NCBI GenBank assembly: GCA_964528095.1
Contig: CAZGSG010000080.1
Span: forward strand, 1-20,941
Origin: CAZGSG01 sp964528095
Lineage (GTDB): Bacteria > Bacteroidota > Bacteroidia > Chitinophagales > Chitinophagaceae
Length of the DNA: 20,941 nt
Direction of reading: 5' to 3'
Part shown: piece by piece, positions 14,203-20,941 of the stretch
How the letters are laid out: every line of letters starts with the position of its first letter
How positions within the stretch are numbered: the first letter of the stretch is position 1
Notes under the pieces: model-generated
Database searches by the model: none
Told to the model about the DNA's origin: nothing
The model's input: only the letters and a program-made list of their open reading frames with translations
Program-made: the position numbers and the translations under genes

Positions 14203-14769
14203 ATGACTTACAGTCAATTGAATACAGGTTTTAAAACGATTGTAGCCGCTATTGGATTCAGTTTAACGGTAGCTGCCTGCAATAACAGTGATGATTCGGC
14301 AAATAATTCTACATCAGGTGAAAATGGTAAGGATACCGGAAACAGCAAGATGGCTCCTTCTACTACAGCTGCGGCAAAGAAGAAAGGAAAAGCATCATCC
14401 AAAATGACCGCAGAAGATATGAGCGCGAAAATGGAAGTAGATAAAATGGGTTATTATAACCGTACAGAAGTAGCGCCTCAATATGGAGGAGGACAATCAA
14501 GTCTCGATACATACATTAATGACAATATCGTATATCCGCAGGAAGCAATCGATAATAATATAGAGGGTACTGTGAATGTTCAATTCGCAGTGGATGAAAA
14601 AGGAAATATATCAAACGTATCTACAGTTGGCAATAAACTAGGCTATGGCCTGGAAGAAGAAGCAATCAAAGTTGTTTCGAAAATGCCAAAATGGTCACCA
14701 GGACAAGTGAAAGGGAAAAATGTAAAAACATGGCGTACCCTTCCTATTAATTACCAATTGGAAAGTTAA
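14203..14769 (+). CDS. TonB C-terminal domain lipoprotein
   Basis: From the ATG at 14203 the protein is 188 residues: a signal with lipobox VAA-C26, a low-complexity Ser/Asn/Lys linker (27-90), and a TonB C-terminal domain (about 110-188: YPQEAIDNNIEGTVNVQFAV, DEKGNISNVS, PKWSPGQVKGK, INYQLE). An upstream in-frame ATG (14137) would put 22 non-signal residues in front and is less likely. Classic TonB is anchored by an N-terminal helix that couples to ExbB/ExbD; here the anchor is a lipid. It may act at a membrane other than the usual one, or be a periplasmic scaffold. A weak terminator at 14802-14843 follows. Confidence 0.85.
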   Translation: MTYSQLNTGFKTIVAAIGFSLTVAACNNSDDSANNSTSGENGKDTGNSKMAPSTTAAAKKKGKASSKMTAEDMSAKMEVDKMGYYNRTEVAPQYGGGQSSLDTYINDNIVYPQEAIDNNIEGTVNVQFAVDEKGNISNVSTVGNKLGYGLEEEAIKVVSKMPKWSPGQVKGKNVKTWRTLPINYQLES

Positions 14770-14801
14770 AACCGTAACCCAATTATTCGAGAGTTAAGGG
14801 G

Positions 14802-14843
14802 CTTGTCTGCCGGAGCAATTGCAAAGGTGGACAAGTTCTTTTA
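14802..14843 (+). terminator. Possible terminator of the TonB-domain gene
   Basis: CTTGTC (14802-14807) pairs with GACAAG (14830-14835), followed by TTCTTTT. The loop of 22 bases contains its own GCAATTGC palindrome. The stem is short, so this is less certain than the other terminators in the window. Confidence 0.45.
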
Positions 14844-14856
14844 AGGGCTGCGAAAT

Positions 14857-14906
14857 GCTACAATACAAAGGCTCGTAAATTATTTTACGAGCCTTTGCAT
14901 TGTAGC
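14857..14906. terminator. Long hairpin between convergent genes
   Basis: GCTACAATACAAAGGCTCGT plus AAA (14857-14879), loop TTAT, and its inverted copy (14884-14906): 23-base arms with a single mismatch. It sits between the + strand TonB-domain gene and the - strand DUF3078 gene (stop at 14936). No long T-run follows on either strand, but it is placed as a shared transcript end for both. Confidence 0.6.
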
Positions 14907-14935
14907 GATATGAAAATATGATCGTATGAAATGAA

Positions 14936-15862
14936 CTATAATTTTACCAACAGACCTACCCCGATCAAAGATTTTAACTGAAGTGCGGCCGAGTTTCCAT
15001 TAGCGCCAAATAATCGAACATCATCATCATAGATCATATCTACGCTCCATGTCGCCGAAAGTACTTTTGTAAATTTGATATTGAGTACATTGGTGAAATA
15101 AAGATCTATGTTTTGAGGATTGTTTTTGTAGTTGGAGAACAGGTCCAGTCTTCCTCTATAAGAAAGCACTTTATTGAACTCTTTAATGTAATTAATAGAT
15201 GCAAATGCTCCAAACTCAGCAATCGAGTGTTTGCCCGGGTCTACACCATATAGCCCTTTAGCAGCAAGCGAATCATCTTTTACGATCACCCAACGGGCGG
15301 TAATGGGAGAAACAAATATAGACAGATTGGGAACCGGCTTATAGTCGAGACCGGGACTTACCAGCACATAAGCAGGGGAAAGAAAAGCAGAGGACAGGGT
15401 TTTAACATCATCTTCATAGGTATAACCCTTGAAGAACTGCGAACGGAAATTAAACAGGCCGGCCGCGTTTAACTTAGGATTGAGCGCATAGCCGTACTTG
15501 GAAAGAACATCAATGCGATCATCATTCTTTCTGCTACCGAGACTGGTGGTCTTTACATACCCGAGGTTGAAGTCGAGCGTATTATCCCAGCTATGTTTCC
15601 CTTTTTTATAAAATGCAAACAGGTTGAGTACCGAATTGACGGATAGAGAAAAGTCATCACCACCTGCAGCCCAGTTGTTCAGGGATCCCTGAGAAAGATT
15701 AATACCATAAGCCCCGCCGGTTTTCCAGGTTTTTTGTGTGGTATCGGCCGGATCTTTTTTTACATTTTTATCCGCAGCTTCCTTTAGTGATTTGATAGTT
15801 GGGTCCTGCGCATACGCGGCCACAGCAATAAAAGAGACAAAAAGTAGGAGTGTTTTCTTCAT
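14936..15862 (-). CDS. DUF3078 outer-membrane-type beta-barrel protein
   Basis: A 308-residue protein with signal peptide 1-18 (AAYA-Q) and the DUF3078 pattern: a WKTGGAYGINLSQGSLNNWAAGGDDFSLS start, then alternating beta strands such as HSWDNTLDFNLGYVKT, DDRIDVLSKYGYAL, YVLVSPGLDYKPVPNLSIFVSP, ending KSLIGVGLLVKL with a hydrophobic/Leu end typical of a barrel strand. DUF3078 proteins are common in Bacteroidota and are predicted outer-membrane barrels; their role is unknown. It is convergent with the TonB-domain gene and divergent from the small ORF at 16297, and has a clear promoter of its own. Confidence 0.87.
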   Translation of the reverse strand: MKKTLLLFVSFIAVAAYAQDPTIKSLKEAADKNVKKDPADTTQKTWKTGGAYGINLSQGSLNNWAAGGDDFSLSVNSVLNLFAFYKKGKHSWDNTLDFNLGYVKTTSLGSRKNDDRIDVLSKYGYALNPKLNAAGLFNFRSQFFKGYTYEDDVKTLSSAFLSPAYVLVSPGLDYKPVPNLSIFVSPITARWVIVKDDSLAAKGLYGVDPGKHSIAEFGAFASINYIKEFNKVLSYRGRLDLFSNYKNNPQNIDLYFTNVLNIKFTKVLSATWSVDMIYDDDVRLFGANGNSAALQLKSLIGVGLLVKL

Positions 15863-15879
15863 ATATAGGTTTTGACAGG

Positions 15880-15911
15880 CAAAAATAACAGCAACAGTTT
15901 AGTCTGACAAA
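15880..15911 (-). promoter_or_regulatory. Promoter of the DUF3078 gene
   Basis: On the minus strand: TTTG (15911-15908), 20-base spacer, TATTTTTG (15887-15880). Exact matches to both Bacteroidota boxes, 18 bases before the ATG. Confidence 0.75.
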
Positions 15912-16296
15912 AAATGATAAGGCCTTAACCTTCTCCTTACATTTTTCATGATGTATGCAGATTACGGTTCCGTAGTTTTTGGAAATAGTTAGATAGGCAG
16001 ATACCTGATTTTATTATTATCTGTGCTGCTTGTTTCAAATAAAAGATGGAGAACCGGATGTATAATATAAGTGCAGAACCAAAAACAATGACAAACCTGG
16101 CGGGTCCTGCTTTTTATTGCTAAGAACTTATACTTATATACCACTGTGAGAGCGGCCGACGGGAAAGTCTTTTAGTTATGGATGAGGTAAACACCTATAG
16201 AAGAAGGAAAACTATCTCCCATTATCATAGTATACTACAAATAGAGTATTGAGAAGAGCTATCTTTTCTCTTAGCTTTAGTTATAAACCTTAAAAC
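15912..16296. other. Spacer of 385 bases with no confident gene
   Basis: AT-rich and without a recognisable gene. It contains a TACGG/CCGTA palindrome (about 15963-15974), an AACCTGGCGGGT-like sequence near 16096, and a 24-codon ATG ORF (16178-16252, MDEVNTYRRRKTISHYHS...) for which I see no further support. TATCTTTT (about 16259-16266), roughly 30 bases before the ORF at 16297, could be its -7 box, but no good -33 box is present. Confidence 0.4.
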
Positions 16297-16509
16297 ATGA
16301 ATATGCTAAACAACAACCCAACACTGACCCTGGAAAGGGAAGACGATTTTTCAACTACACTGGAAGTAATCGAGATCACCGCGCAAGAAGCAGGTGAGAG
16401 CTGTACAAAAGGGCAACAAGGCCATGAAGCGAGGAACTCAGCTGGTGAAATTGTAACCTGTGTGCAGGTGGGAGAAGACAGCTGGGCATGGAGACTTGGA
16501 CGTCCATAG
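16297..16509 (+). CDS. Unrecognised 70-residue protein with two Cys
   Basis: I do not recognise this ORF. The protein is acidic in the first half (LEREDDFSTTLEVIEITAQEAGE) and has two Cys (C36 and C55) in the second half, in AGESCTKGQQGHEARNSAGE and IVTCVQVGEDSWAWRLGRP. No signal peptide or membrane helix is visible. A second ATG lies two codons in. Support for a real gene: its own terminator 59 bases downstream, isolation between two structured loci, and a balanced composition that looks coded. An acidic leader-like part with a Cys/Trp-containing tail would suit a peptide precursor, but no modification enzyme lies in the window, so this is speculation. Confidence 0.5.
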   Translation: MNMLNNNPTLTLEREDDFSTTLEVIEITAQEAGESCTKGQQGHEARNSAGEIVTCVQVGEDSWAWRLGRP

Positions 16510-16567
16510 GAAAGATCTTGAACGGGCCGTTTGACCCGGTGTCGACGGTTAAAGAATGAGATCAAAG

Positions 16568-16593
16568 AAGCTGCCATATCAGGCGGCTTTTTT
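16568..16593 (+). terminator. Intrinsic terminator after the 70-residue ORF
   Basis: AAGCTGCC (16568-16575), loop ATATCA, GGCGGCTT (16582-16589), with one G-T pair, then a run of six T (16588-16593). Confidence 0.8.
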
Positions 16594-16618
16594 AGTTAAG
16601 CCCGCTTAAGGACAGCAT

Positions 16619-16655
16619 AAAAAAAAGCCTTTGTAATAGCGTAAATTACAAAGGC
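16619..16655 (-). terminator. Intrinsic terminator of the putative RNA
   Basis: On the minus strand: GCCTTTGTAAT (16655-16645), 7-base loop, ATTACAAAGGC (16637-16627), then eight T (16626-16619). Perfect 11-bp stem. Confidence 0.92.
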
Positions 16656-16890
16656 AAACAATCACATACACATAAGAAGAGAGCTGTAGGGGGAGGGATC
16701 GAACCTCCACGAGGCGGTTAGCTATAGCACAAAGTTCAGTGGTCGACCCTGGTCGCACCAGTATTGCTACCGATACGGCTCTATGCTACGTTTGTTCCGT
16801 TATCCTCACCCCCGAGACAAGAGGGCATGTCTGCCGAAAATTTCATCACCCCACAGTATTATCACAGGTTTTAGCTGTGATGAAGAACTT
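16619..16890 (-). ncRNA. Putative structured non-coding RNA (unidentified)
   Basis: A minus-strand unit of about 270 nt with a promoter (16898-16930) and a strong terminator (16619-16655). Nested helices: P1 pairs 16774-16782 with 16680-16688 (AGAGCCGTA/TACAGCTCT, one mismatch). P2 pairs 16766-16772 with 16715-16722 (one bulge). P3 is a hairpin at 16738-16762. P4 at 16692-16708 is GGAGG-TTCGATC-CCTCC, an exact tRNA T-arm shape including the T-loop consensus. In the 5' part, ATCACAG/CTGTGAT (16861-16881) competes with TTCATCAC/GTGATGAA (16842-16884). No full tRNA folds (no matching acceptor 5' strand), no tmRNA tag ending in ALAA is found, and no SRP or RNase P motif was seen. It is divergent from the Lrp/AsnC gene. 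Confidence 0.55.
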
Positions 16891-16897
16891 GATAGAA

Positions 16898-16930
16898 CAA
16901 ATGTAGGAAAAATGACCTTTTCTTTCCAAA
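16898..16930 (-). promoter_or_regulatory. Promoter of the putative RNA
   Basis: On the minus strand: TTTGG (16930-16926) and TACATTTG (16905-16898), an exact TANNTTTG, about 21 bases apart. Transcription would begin near 16890. The -33 box overlaps one of several TTTCCAAA repeats (16923-16930, 16932-16938 partial, 16963-16970). Confidence 0.6.
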
Positions 16931-16939
16931 TTTTCCAAT

Positions 16940-16975
16940 AAATATTTTGAAAATATAGATATTTTCCAAATATTT
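16940..16975. promoter_or_regulatory. 36-bp palindrome, likely regulator operator
   Basis: Arms 16940-16956 and 16959-16975 (17 bases each, centre AG) are inverted copies with one mismatch: AAATATTTTGAAAATAT and ATATTTTCCAAATATTT. It is 10 bases upstream of the -33 box of the minus-strand RNA and 38 bases before the Lrp/AsnC start codon. The GAAA...TTTC core is compatible with Lrp/AsnC-type operators. Confidence 0.65.
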
Positions 16976-17013
16976 GATGAAATATATGAAAATAATCAAA
17001 ACAAGCTCATAAA

Positions 17014-17481
17014 ATGGCGACTAAATTGAATTTGGATAAACTGGATTTGGAGATCATCCATCACATGATGGAAAATGCGGAAATCTCCTATGCCGATCTC
17101 GGTAAAAAACTATTCGTATCCGGCGGTACTATACATGTCCGTATCAAAAAACTTCAGGAAGCCGGCATAGTTAAAGGTACAAAACTAAGTGCCGATCTGA
17201 AACTTTTAGGATATGATGTCATAGCTTTTATCGGCATTTATCTTAAAGAAAGTTCCCTGTATGATATTGTAGCAAAAGACCTGCAAAAAATGCCGGAGAT
17301 AGTCAGGCTCAATTATACTACGGGCAACTATAGCATGTTTGCGGAAATAGTTTGTAAGGACATTTCGCAATTGAGGTATGTTCTGCATGATCAGTTGCAA
17401 AAGATCAAGGGGATAGAACGTACTGAAACCTTTATTTCCCTGGAAGAAAATTTTAACCGCAACGTAAGAGTGGTTAGTTAG
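17014..17481 (+). CDS. Lrp/AsnC family transcriptional regulator
   Basis: A 155-residue Lrp/AsnC protein. The N-terminal winged helix (about 6-60) contains LDKLDLEIIHHMMENAEISYADLGKKL-type helices and VSGGTIHVRIKKLQEAGIV as the recognition region; the C-terminal RAM (ligand-binding) domain follows (about 66-148, AFIGIYLK...MPEIVRLNYTTGNYSMFAEIVC). The length is typical. These proteins form octamers and usually repress or activate their own gene. The palindrome just upstream is a candidate operator. Its stop is four bases before the flippase ATG, so the regulator is probably the first gene of the polysaccharide operon. Confidence 0.93.
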   Translation: MATKLNLDKLDLEIIHHMMENAEISYADLGKKLFVSGGTIHVRIKKLQEAGIVKGTKLSADLKLLGYDVIAFIGIYLKESSLYDIVAKDLQKMPEIVRLNYTTGNYSMFAEIVCKDISQLRYVLHDQLQKIKGIERTETFISLEENFNRNVRVVS

Positions 17482-17485
17482 ATCA

Positions 17486-18925
17486 ATGAAAGAATCAGCC
17501 AAATTTTATTCCTCACTTGGATTGCTGATCCTGCTGAATGTCATAATAAAACCAATATGGATATTTGGCATTGACCGGCAGGTTCAGAATACAGTGGGCA
17601 CTTCGATATATGGCATCTACTTCTCATTGCTTAATCTTTCAATCGTTTTTAGTTTTTTGCTCGATCTTGGTTTTACTAGTTACCTGAACCGCCAACTTGC
17701 AGCAAAGGATCATACTGTACAGCATAATATCGCTTCCTTTTTACTGGTAAAAATAATGTTCGCGATATTTTACCTGGCCTTGCTTTACGGTGTTGCAATA
17801 ATGACCGGCGTCAAACGCCTGGATATTTTATTGTATACCGCATTGATCCAGGTCGCGACTTCCTTTTTTATCTTCTTAAGAACGATCATTACCGCCAATC
17901 AGCGATTTTCCATTGATGCATGGCTTTCTGTTCTGGACAAAACAGTAATGATCCTGTTGTGTGGCAGCTTTCTGTACTTTCCATGGATTACAGGAAATAT
18001 AACGATCGAACGCTTTCTTATTTTCCAGGTTGCCTGCACTTTTCTTGCTGTAACTGCAGCTTTGCTCATCCTTTTTAAATTGAAGCTAAATCCATTTATC
18101 CGAACTGGCCACCTGGCTGCGATAACTGTTTTTAAAAAAGTGATGCCTTTCGCACTGGTCATTTTATTAATGTCTACGCATAACCGCCTGGATGGATTCC
18201 TTCTTGAACGCATGAATGGTAATGGCGCACATGAAGCTGGTTTGTATGCAGCTTCTTTTCGTTTGCTGGATGCTGCCAATATGATCGGTTATCTTCTTGC
18301 CTCATTTCTTTTACCCTATATAAGCCGCCAGTGGAGTGAGGGCCGGAATGTCCAGACGGTTATTCTCATGAACCGGCATTTTATTTTTTCGTATTCCATC
18401 GTTATAGTTTGCGTCTGCATCTTTCTTGCTCCCTGGATCCAGCAAATCCTGTATCATCACACCGATTACAGGTCCGCGGAGATACTACAATGGTGTATGC
18501 CGGCATTGCTGGGTTATTCATTAACTTATGTGTACGGCACCGTGCTGACCGCTACAGGCCATATTGCTGTATTGAATTATATCACACTGGCGGCGGTCTT
18601 ACTGAATATTTTATTGAACCTCTTCCTGATCCCATCCTTGGGAGCCAGGGGCTGCTGTATAGCAGCTCTTTTAAGCCAGGGGATGGCAGGAATTGCAGCC
18701 ATGCTTTTTGTTGACCGGAAATTGAAAAATAATATTCATGTTCGCTCTTTGTTAATCTATATTTTTACAGGGCTTGTTCTTTGTTGCTTTTTATACATTG
18801 GCCGCGATTGGCCCGGCAAATTATTACTGATCATTGTGTCAGGAATGATAGCGACCGGGATACTGATTGCTACCAGGTTGCTGGACCTGCGGGAATGGCG
18901 CAGTATTATAAAGAACAGGGGATGA
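17486..18925 (+). CDS. Wzx-like polysaccharide flippase (MOP superfamily)
   Basis: A 479-residue polytopic protein with about 12-14 helices. The N-terminus (FYSSLGLLILLNVIIKPIWIFGIDRQVQNTVGTSIYGIYFSLLNLS) and the central HNRLDGFLLERMNGNGAHEAGLYAASFRLLDAANM are typical of oligosaccharide flippases, which turn lipid-linked sugar units to the periplasmic face of the inner membrane. Helices at LLGYSLTYVYGTVLTATGH and the repeated ILLNLFLIP segment also fit. Gene order (flippase, chain-length protein, polymerase/ligase) supports a Wzx/Wzy-type pathway. The substrate cannot be inferred. The stop overlaps the next start (ATGA). Confidence 0.9.
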   Translation: MKESAKFYSSLGLLILLNVIIKPIWIFGIDRQVQNTVGTSIYGIYFSLLNLSIVFSFLLDLGFTSYLNRQLAAKDHTVQHNIASFLLVKIMFAIFYLALLYGVAIMTGVKRLDILLYTALIQVATSFFIFLRTIITANQRFSIDAWLSVLDKTVMILLCGSFLYFPWITGNITIERFLIFQVACTFLAVTAALLILFKLKLNPFIRTGHLAAITVFKKVMPFALVILLMSTHNRLDGFLLERMNGNGAHEAGLYAASFRLLDAANMIGYLLASFLLPYISRQWSEGRNVQTVILMNRHFIFSYSIVIVCVCIFLAPWIQQILYHHTDYRSAEILQWCMPALLGYSLTYVYGTVLTATGHIAVLNYITLAAVLLNILLNLFLIPSLGARGCCIAALLSQGMAGIAAMLFVDRKLKNNIHVRSLLIYIFTGLVLCCFLYIGRDWPGKLLLIIVSGMIATGILIATRLLDLREWRSIIKNRG

Positions 18926-19791
18926 TCAAAAAAACAACCATGCCTGATATTTTTTATCTTATTGCCAAATGGTGGAAACAAATAGTTGCTATAGTATTTG
19001 TTTCACTGGGCGCTGTCACCATCGTTCTTTTTACGCAGAAAGAATATTATTTATCGGTGTCAACGGCGCTACCCGGTAATTCACTCAATGCCGACAAGTC
19101 CAGGATATTCAGTGATAATATTCAATCTCTTTATCCCAGTATTGGCACTCCTGATGAACTGGACAAAATAGTAGGTACCGCACAGCTGGATACTGTTTAT
19201 CTCGCAATAGCCGGCGAGTTCGACCTGGGAACGCACTATGCAATAAAAGAACTATCCTCTGCAAGAATAACGAAAGCCGCAGCATTGCTGAAAAAGAATA
19301 CAAGTGTGATGAAAAGCGATTACGGGGAATTAAAAGTAAAAGTATGGGATACGGATAAGATGATGGCGGCCAGTTTATCCAATTCGATCATGTCGACATT
19401 GGAAAAGATCCACCGGAATATCCAGAATGAAAGTAATTTAATCGCATTACAAACACTCCGGGCCGGTCAGCAGAAGATCCAGTTACGTATCGACAGCATC
19501 CCGGTCTTTTTAAGAAATGCGGATATTACTGAAGCGACCAGTCAACAAATGTCCCAGCGCCAGAAAGTACTTATAGAACAGGTGCAGCAATATGAAAAAC
19601 TGATCGGAGAATACCAGTTGATAGCGGATAGCAACCCCGCGGTGCTGATTGTAGTAGAGAAAGCAAGAAGCGCTACATGGCCCGATAAGCCCAGGCGCAT
19701 GCAAATATTGATAGCCACCGCTTTTCTCAGCCTGGTTTTTGCGCTGTTGCTGGTGCTGCTGCTCGAACGAAGAAAAAATGAGAAGAAGTGA
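18922..19791 (+). CDS. Wzz-like polysaccharide co-polymerase / chain-length protein
   Basis: A 289-residue protein starting at the ATG at 18922, overlapping the flippase stop by 4 bases. Two membrane helices bound a periplasmic helical region: TM1 about 20-37, TM2 about 261-281, with the Pro-containing ATWPDKPRRM just before TM2, a recognised Wzz-type signature. The middle (about 150-245) is strongly helical, probably coiled coil (SNLIALQTLRAGQQKIQLRI, QRQKVLIEQVQQYEKLIGEY). There is no Walker-type kinase domain. Such proteins set chain length by interacting with the polymerase. An in-frame ATG at 18781 lies inside the flippase gene and should be ignored. Confidence 0.85.
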   Translation: MIKKTTMPDIFYLIAKWWKQIVAIVFVSLGAVTIVLFTQKEYYLSVSTALPGNSLNADKSRIFSDNIQSLYPSIGTPDELDKIVGTAQLDTVYLAIAGEFDLGTHYAIKELSSARITKAAALLKKNTSVMKSDYGELKVKVWDTDKMMAASLSNSIMSTLEKIHRNIQNESNLIALQTLRAGQQKIQLRIDSIPVFLRNADITEATSQQMSQRQKVLIEQVQQYEKLIGEYQLIADSNPAVLIVVEKARSATWPDKPRRMQILIATAFLSLVFALLLVLLLERRKNEKK

Positions 19792-20941
19792 TAACATCAC
19801 AAAAGCAACCACTTTTATTTTTTGCAGGTTTTTTTATCCTGTCCTTGCTACTGGCTGTTTATACAGAAATGTATTATTTTGCTATAGTGCCATTTACCTG
19901 TTTACTGATCTACGCGGGTTGGAATCATGTACGGGTATTTTTTTTTCTCTTAATGGCCTCTCTTCCTTTTTCCACTGAGATACAACTAACTGCTTCGCTG
20001 GGAACAGATTTGCCGGACGAAGCGATCATGCTATTAGTTTCATTCTTATTTCTTCTTTATTGGGTCTATGATCCTTCGGTATTGTCAAAAAAGATAATTA
20101 ACCACCCGTTGTTATTATTGTTGCTGATAAGTATGGGCTGGGCTGTTGTTACGGTAAGTTTCTCTACGCAGCCCCTGGTATCAATAAAATTTCTTCTTGC
20201 CAAAGGCTGGTATCTTGGTGCTTTTGTATTGGCGCCACTGATCATCTTCAGCAATAAAGAGAGGATCAGGCTATCATTCCTCATTCTCGTGGTATCTATG
20301 ATGATCGTAACAGTCATCACATTGGCGAGACATTTTCAGTATGGCTTCAGTTTTATTTCGATCAATGATGCATTGCAACCATTTTTCCGGAATCATGTTA
20401 ATTACTCAGCGATGCTTGTCTGCATGACTCCTGTTTTGCTGGCGATGTATAAATTAAGCAGCCTTAAAAAGACACGTAGGCTTATTGTGGCTGCTTTATG
20501 GGTGCTGCTGATCGCCTTATTTTTTTCCTATTCAAGGGGCGCATGGCTGGCCCTGTTTACCGGGATGCTGGCATGGTGGCTGATAAAAAGAAAATTATTA
20601 CCTGTTGCATACATTGCGGTATTGATCGTCGTAGCTATTTCAGGATTCTGGATAAAAAATGATGACCGCTACCTGCGATATGCACCGGATTACCGGTCTA
20701 CTATTTTTCACGAAGATTTCAGGCAACATCTTACGGCCACTTACCAAATGAAAGACGTTTCGACTGCGGAACGTTTTTATCGCTGGATAGCAGGCGTAAG
20801 AATGATAAAAGATAACTGGCTTACAGGTGTTGGCCCCGGCTCATTCTATCATAATTATCGCCCTTATGCAATACCGGCATATAAAACATGGGTAAGTGAT
20901 AATAAAGATCATTCCACCGTGCACAATTATTTTTTACTGCT
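19788..20941 (+). CDS. Wzy-like O-antigen polymerase/ligase (partial, runs off the window)
   Basis: The frame from the GTG at 19788 (overlapping the previous stop as GTGA) stays open to the last base, giving at least 384 codons. It is a polytopic membrane protein with more than eight helices. Signatures of the Wzy_C/O-antigen ligase family are visible: SYSRGAWLALFTGML near residues 247-261, the large loop that follows with NWLTGVGPGSFYHNYRPY, and the DHSTVHNYFL segment at the truncated end (His-Asn motif of ligases). It would join lipid-linked units, or transfer the chain to an acceptor, at the periplasmic side. Whether it is polymerase or ligase cannot be decided. The start codon is GTG. Confidence 0.88.
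   Translation, partial: MITSQKQPLLFFAGFFILSLLLAVYTEMYYFAIVPFTCLLIYAGWNHVRVFFFLLMASLPFSTEIQLTASLGTDLPDEAIMLLVSFLFLLYWVYDPSVLSKKIINHPLLLLLLISMGWAVVTVSFSTQPLVSIKFLLAKGWYLGAFVLAPLIIFSNKERIRLSFLILVVSMMIVTVITLARHFQYGFSFISINDALQPFFRNHVNYSAMLVCMTPVLLAMYKLSSLKKTRRLIVAALWVLLIALFFSYSRGAWLALFTGMLAWWLIKRKLLPVAYIAVLIVVAISGFWIKNDDRYLRYAPDYRSTIFHEDFRQHLTATYQMKDVSTAERFYRWIAGVRMIKDNWLTGVGPGSFYHNYRPYAIPAYKTWVSDNKDHSTVHNYFLL

Noticed and set aside
16178..16252. 24-codon ORF (MDEVNTYRRRKTISHYHS...) upstream of the 70-residue ORF
   Set aside because: It is too short to separate from chance, and no promoter or conserved motif is visible.
16619..16890. tmRNA (ssrA) identification for the minus-strand RNA
   Set aside because: The 5' segment GGGGTGATGAAATTTTCGGC and the 3' CAGCTC look loosely tmRNA-like, but the unit is short, no tag ending in ALAA is present (the nearest frame ends NGTNVA), and the acceptor strands do not match as in tmRNA.
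18781..18921. Longer N-terminus for the Wzz-like protein from the ATG at 18781
   Set aside because: It would overlap the flippase gene by 145 bases. The ATGA overlap at 18922 gives the normal N-terminus with TM1 in place.
1..20941. CRISPR arrays, insertion sequences or prophage genes
   Set aside because: No direct-repeat/spacer arrays, transposase motifs or phage genes were seen. The only repeated elements are the heptad-arm repeats and small palindromes.

Overview
The window fits a member of the Bacteroidota, most likely Chitinophagales or a close relative. The signs are an alternative complex III (Act) plus cytochrome oxidase operon, a secreted protein with a type IX secretion sorting domain, DUF3078 and DUF5522 proteins, promoters of the TTTG-N19/20-TANNTTTG type, and AT-rich spacers. 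Family names come from motif recognition by eye, with no database search.

Positions 1-9227 (+ strand) are one respiratory block: the end of actC, then actD, actE, actF, coxB, coxA, ctaB (heme O synthase), two tandem subunit III genes and a subunit IV gene, closed by an intrinsic terminator. ActC-F take electrons from menaquinol and pass them, probably through the monoheme ActE, to the CuA centre of CoxB and on to the CoxA heme/CuB site. CoxB has no fused cytochrome c, so the oxidase is aa3-like. A SCO-type copper chaperone and a DUF420 membrane protein follow (9267-10647) and probably help assemble the oxidase.

Positions 10648-12620 hold a 409-base spacer with phased A-tracts and clustered CTAG sites, then a secreted protein with two PA14-like repeats and a C-terminal sorting domain. 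On the minus strand (13978 down to 12646) lies a tight operon of trmB, a DUF5522 Cys-rich protein and an alkyltransferase-like protein. A TonB-domain lipoprotein (+) and a DUF3078 outer-membrane-type protein (-) then converge on a 23-bp hairpin.

Positions 15863-16980 have low gene density but much structure: an orphan 70-residue ORF with its own terminator, a minus-strand transcription unit that looks like a structured non-coding RNA (promoter, nested helices, a tRNA T-arm-like hairpin, strong terminator), and a 36-bp near-perfect palindrome before an Lrp/AsnC regulator. From 17014 to the end the regulator leads a polysaccharide export and polymerisation operon (Wzx, Wzz-like, Wzy/ligase), the last gene cut by the window edge.

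The least explained items are the putative RNA at 16619-16890 with the palindrome beside it, and a family of intergenic elements whose arms are exact 7-base-period repeats (282-417, 5996-6075, 14104-14131).
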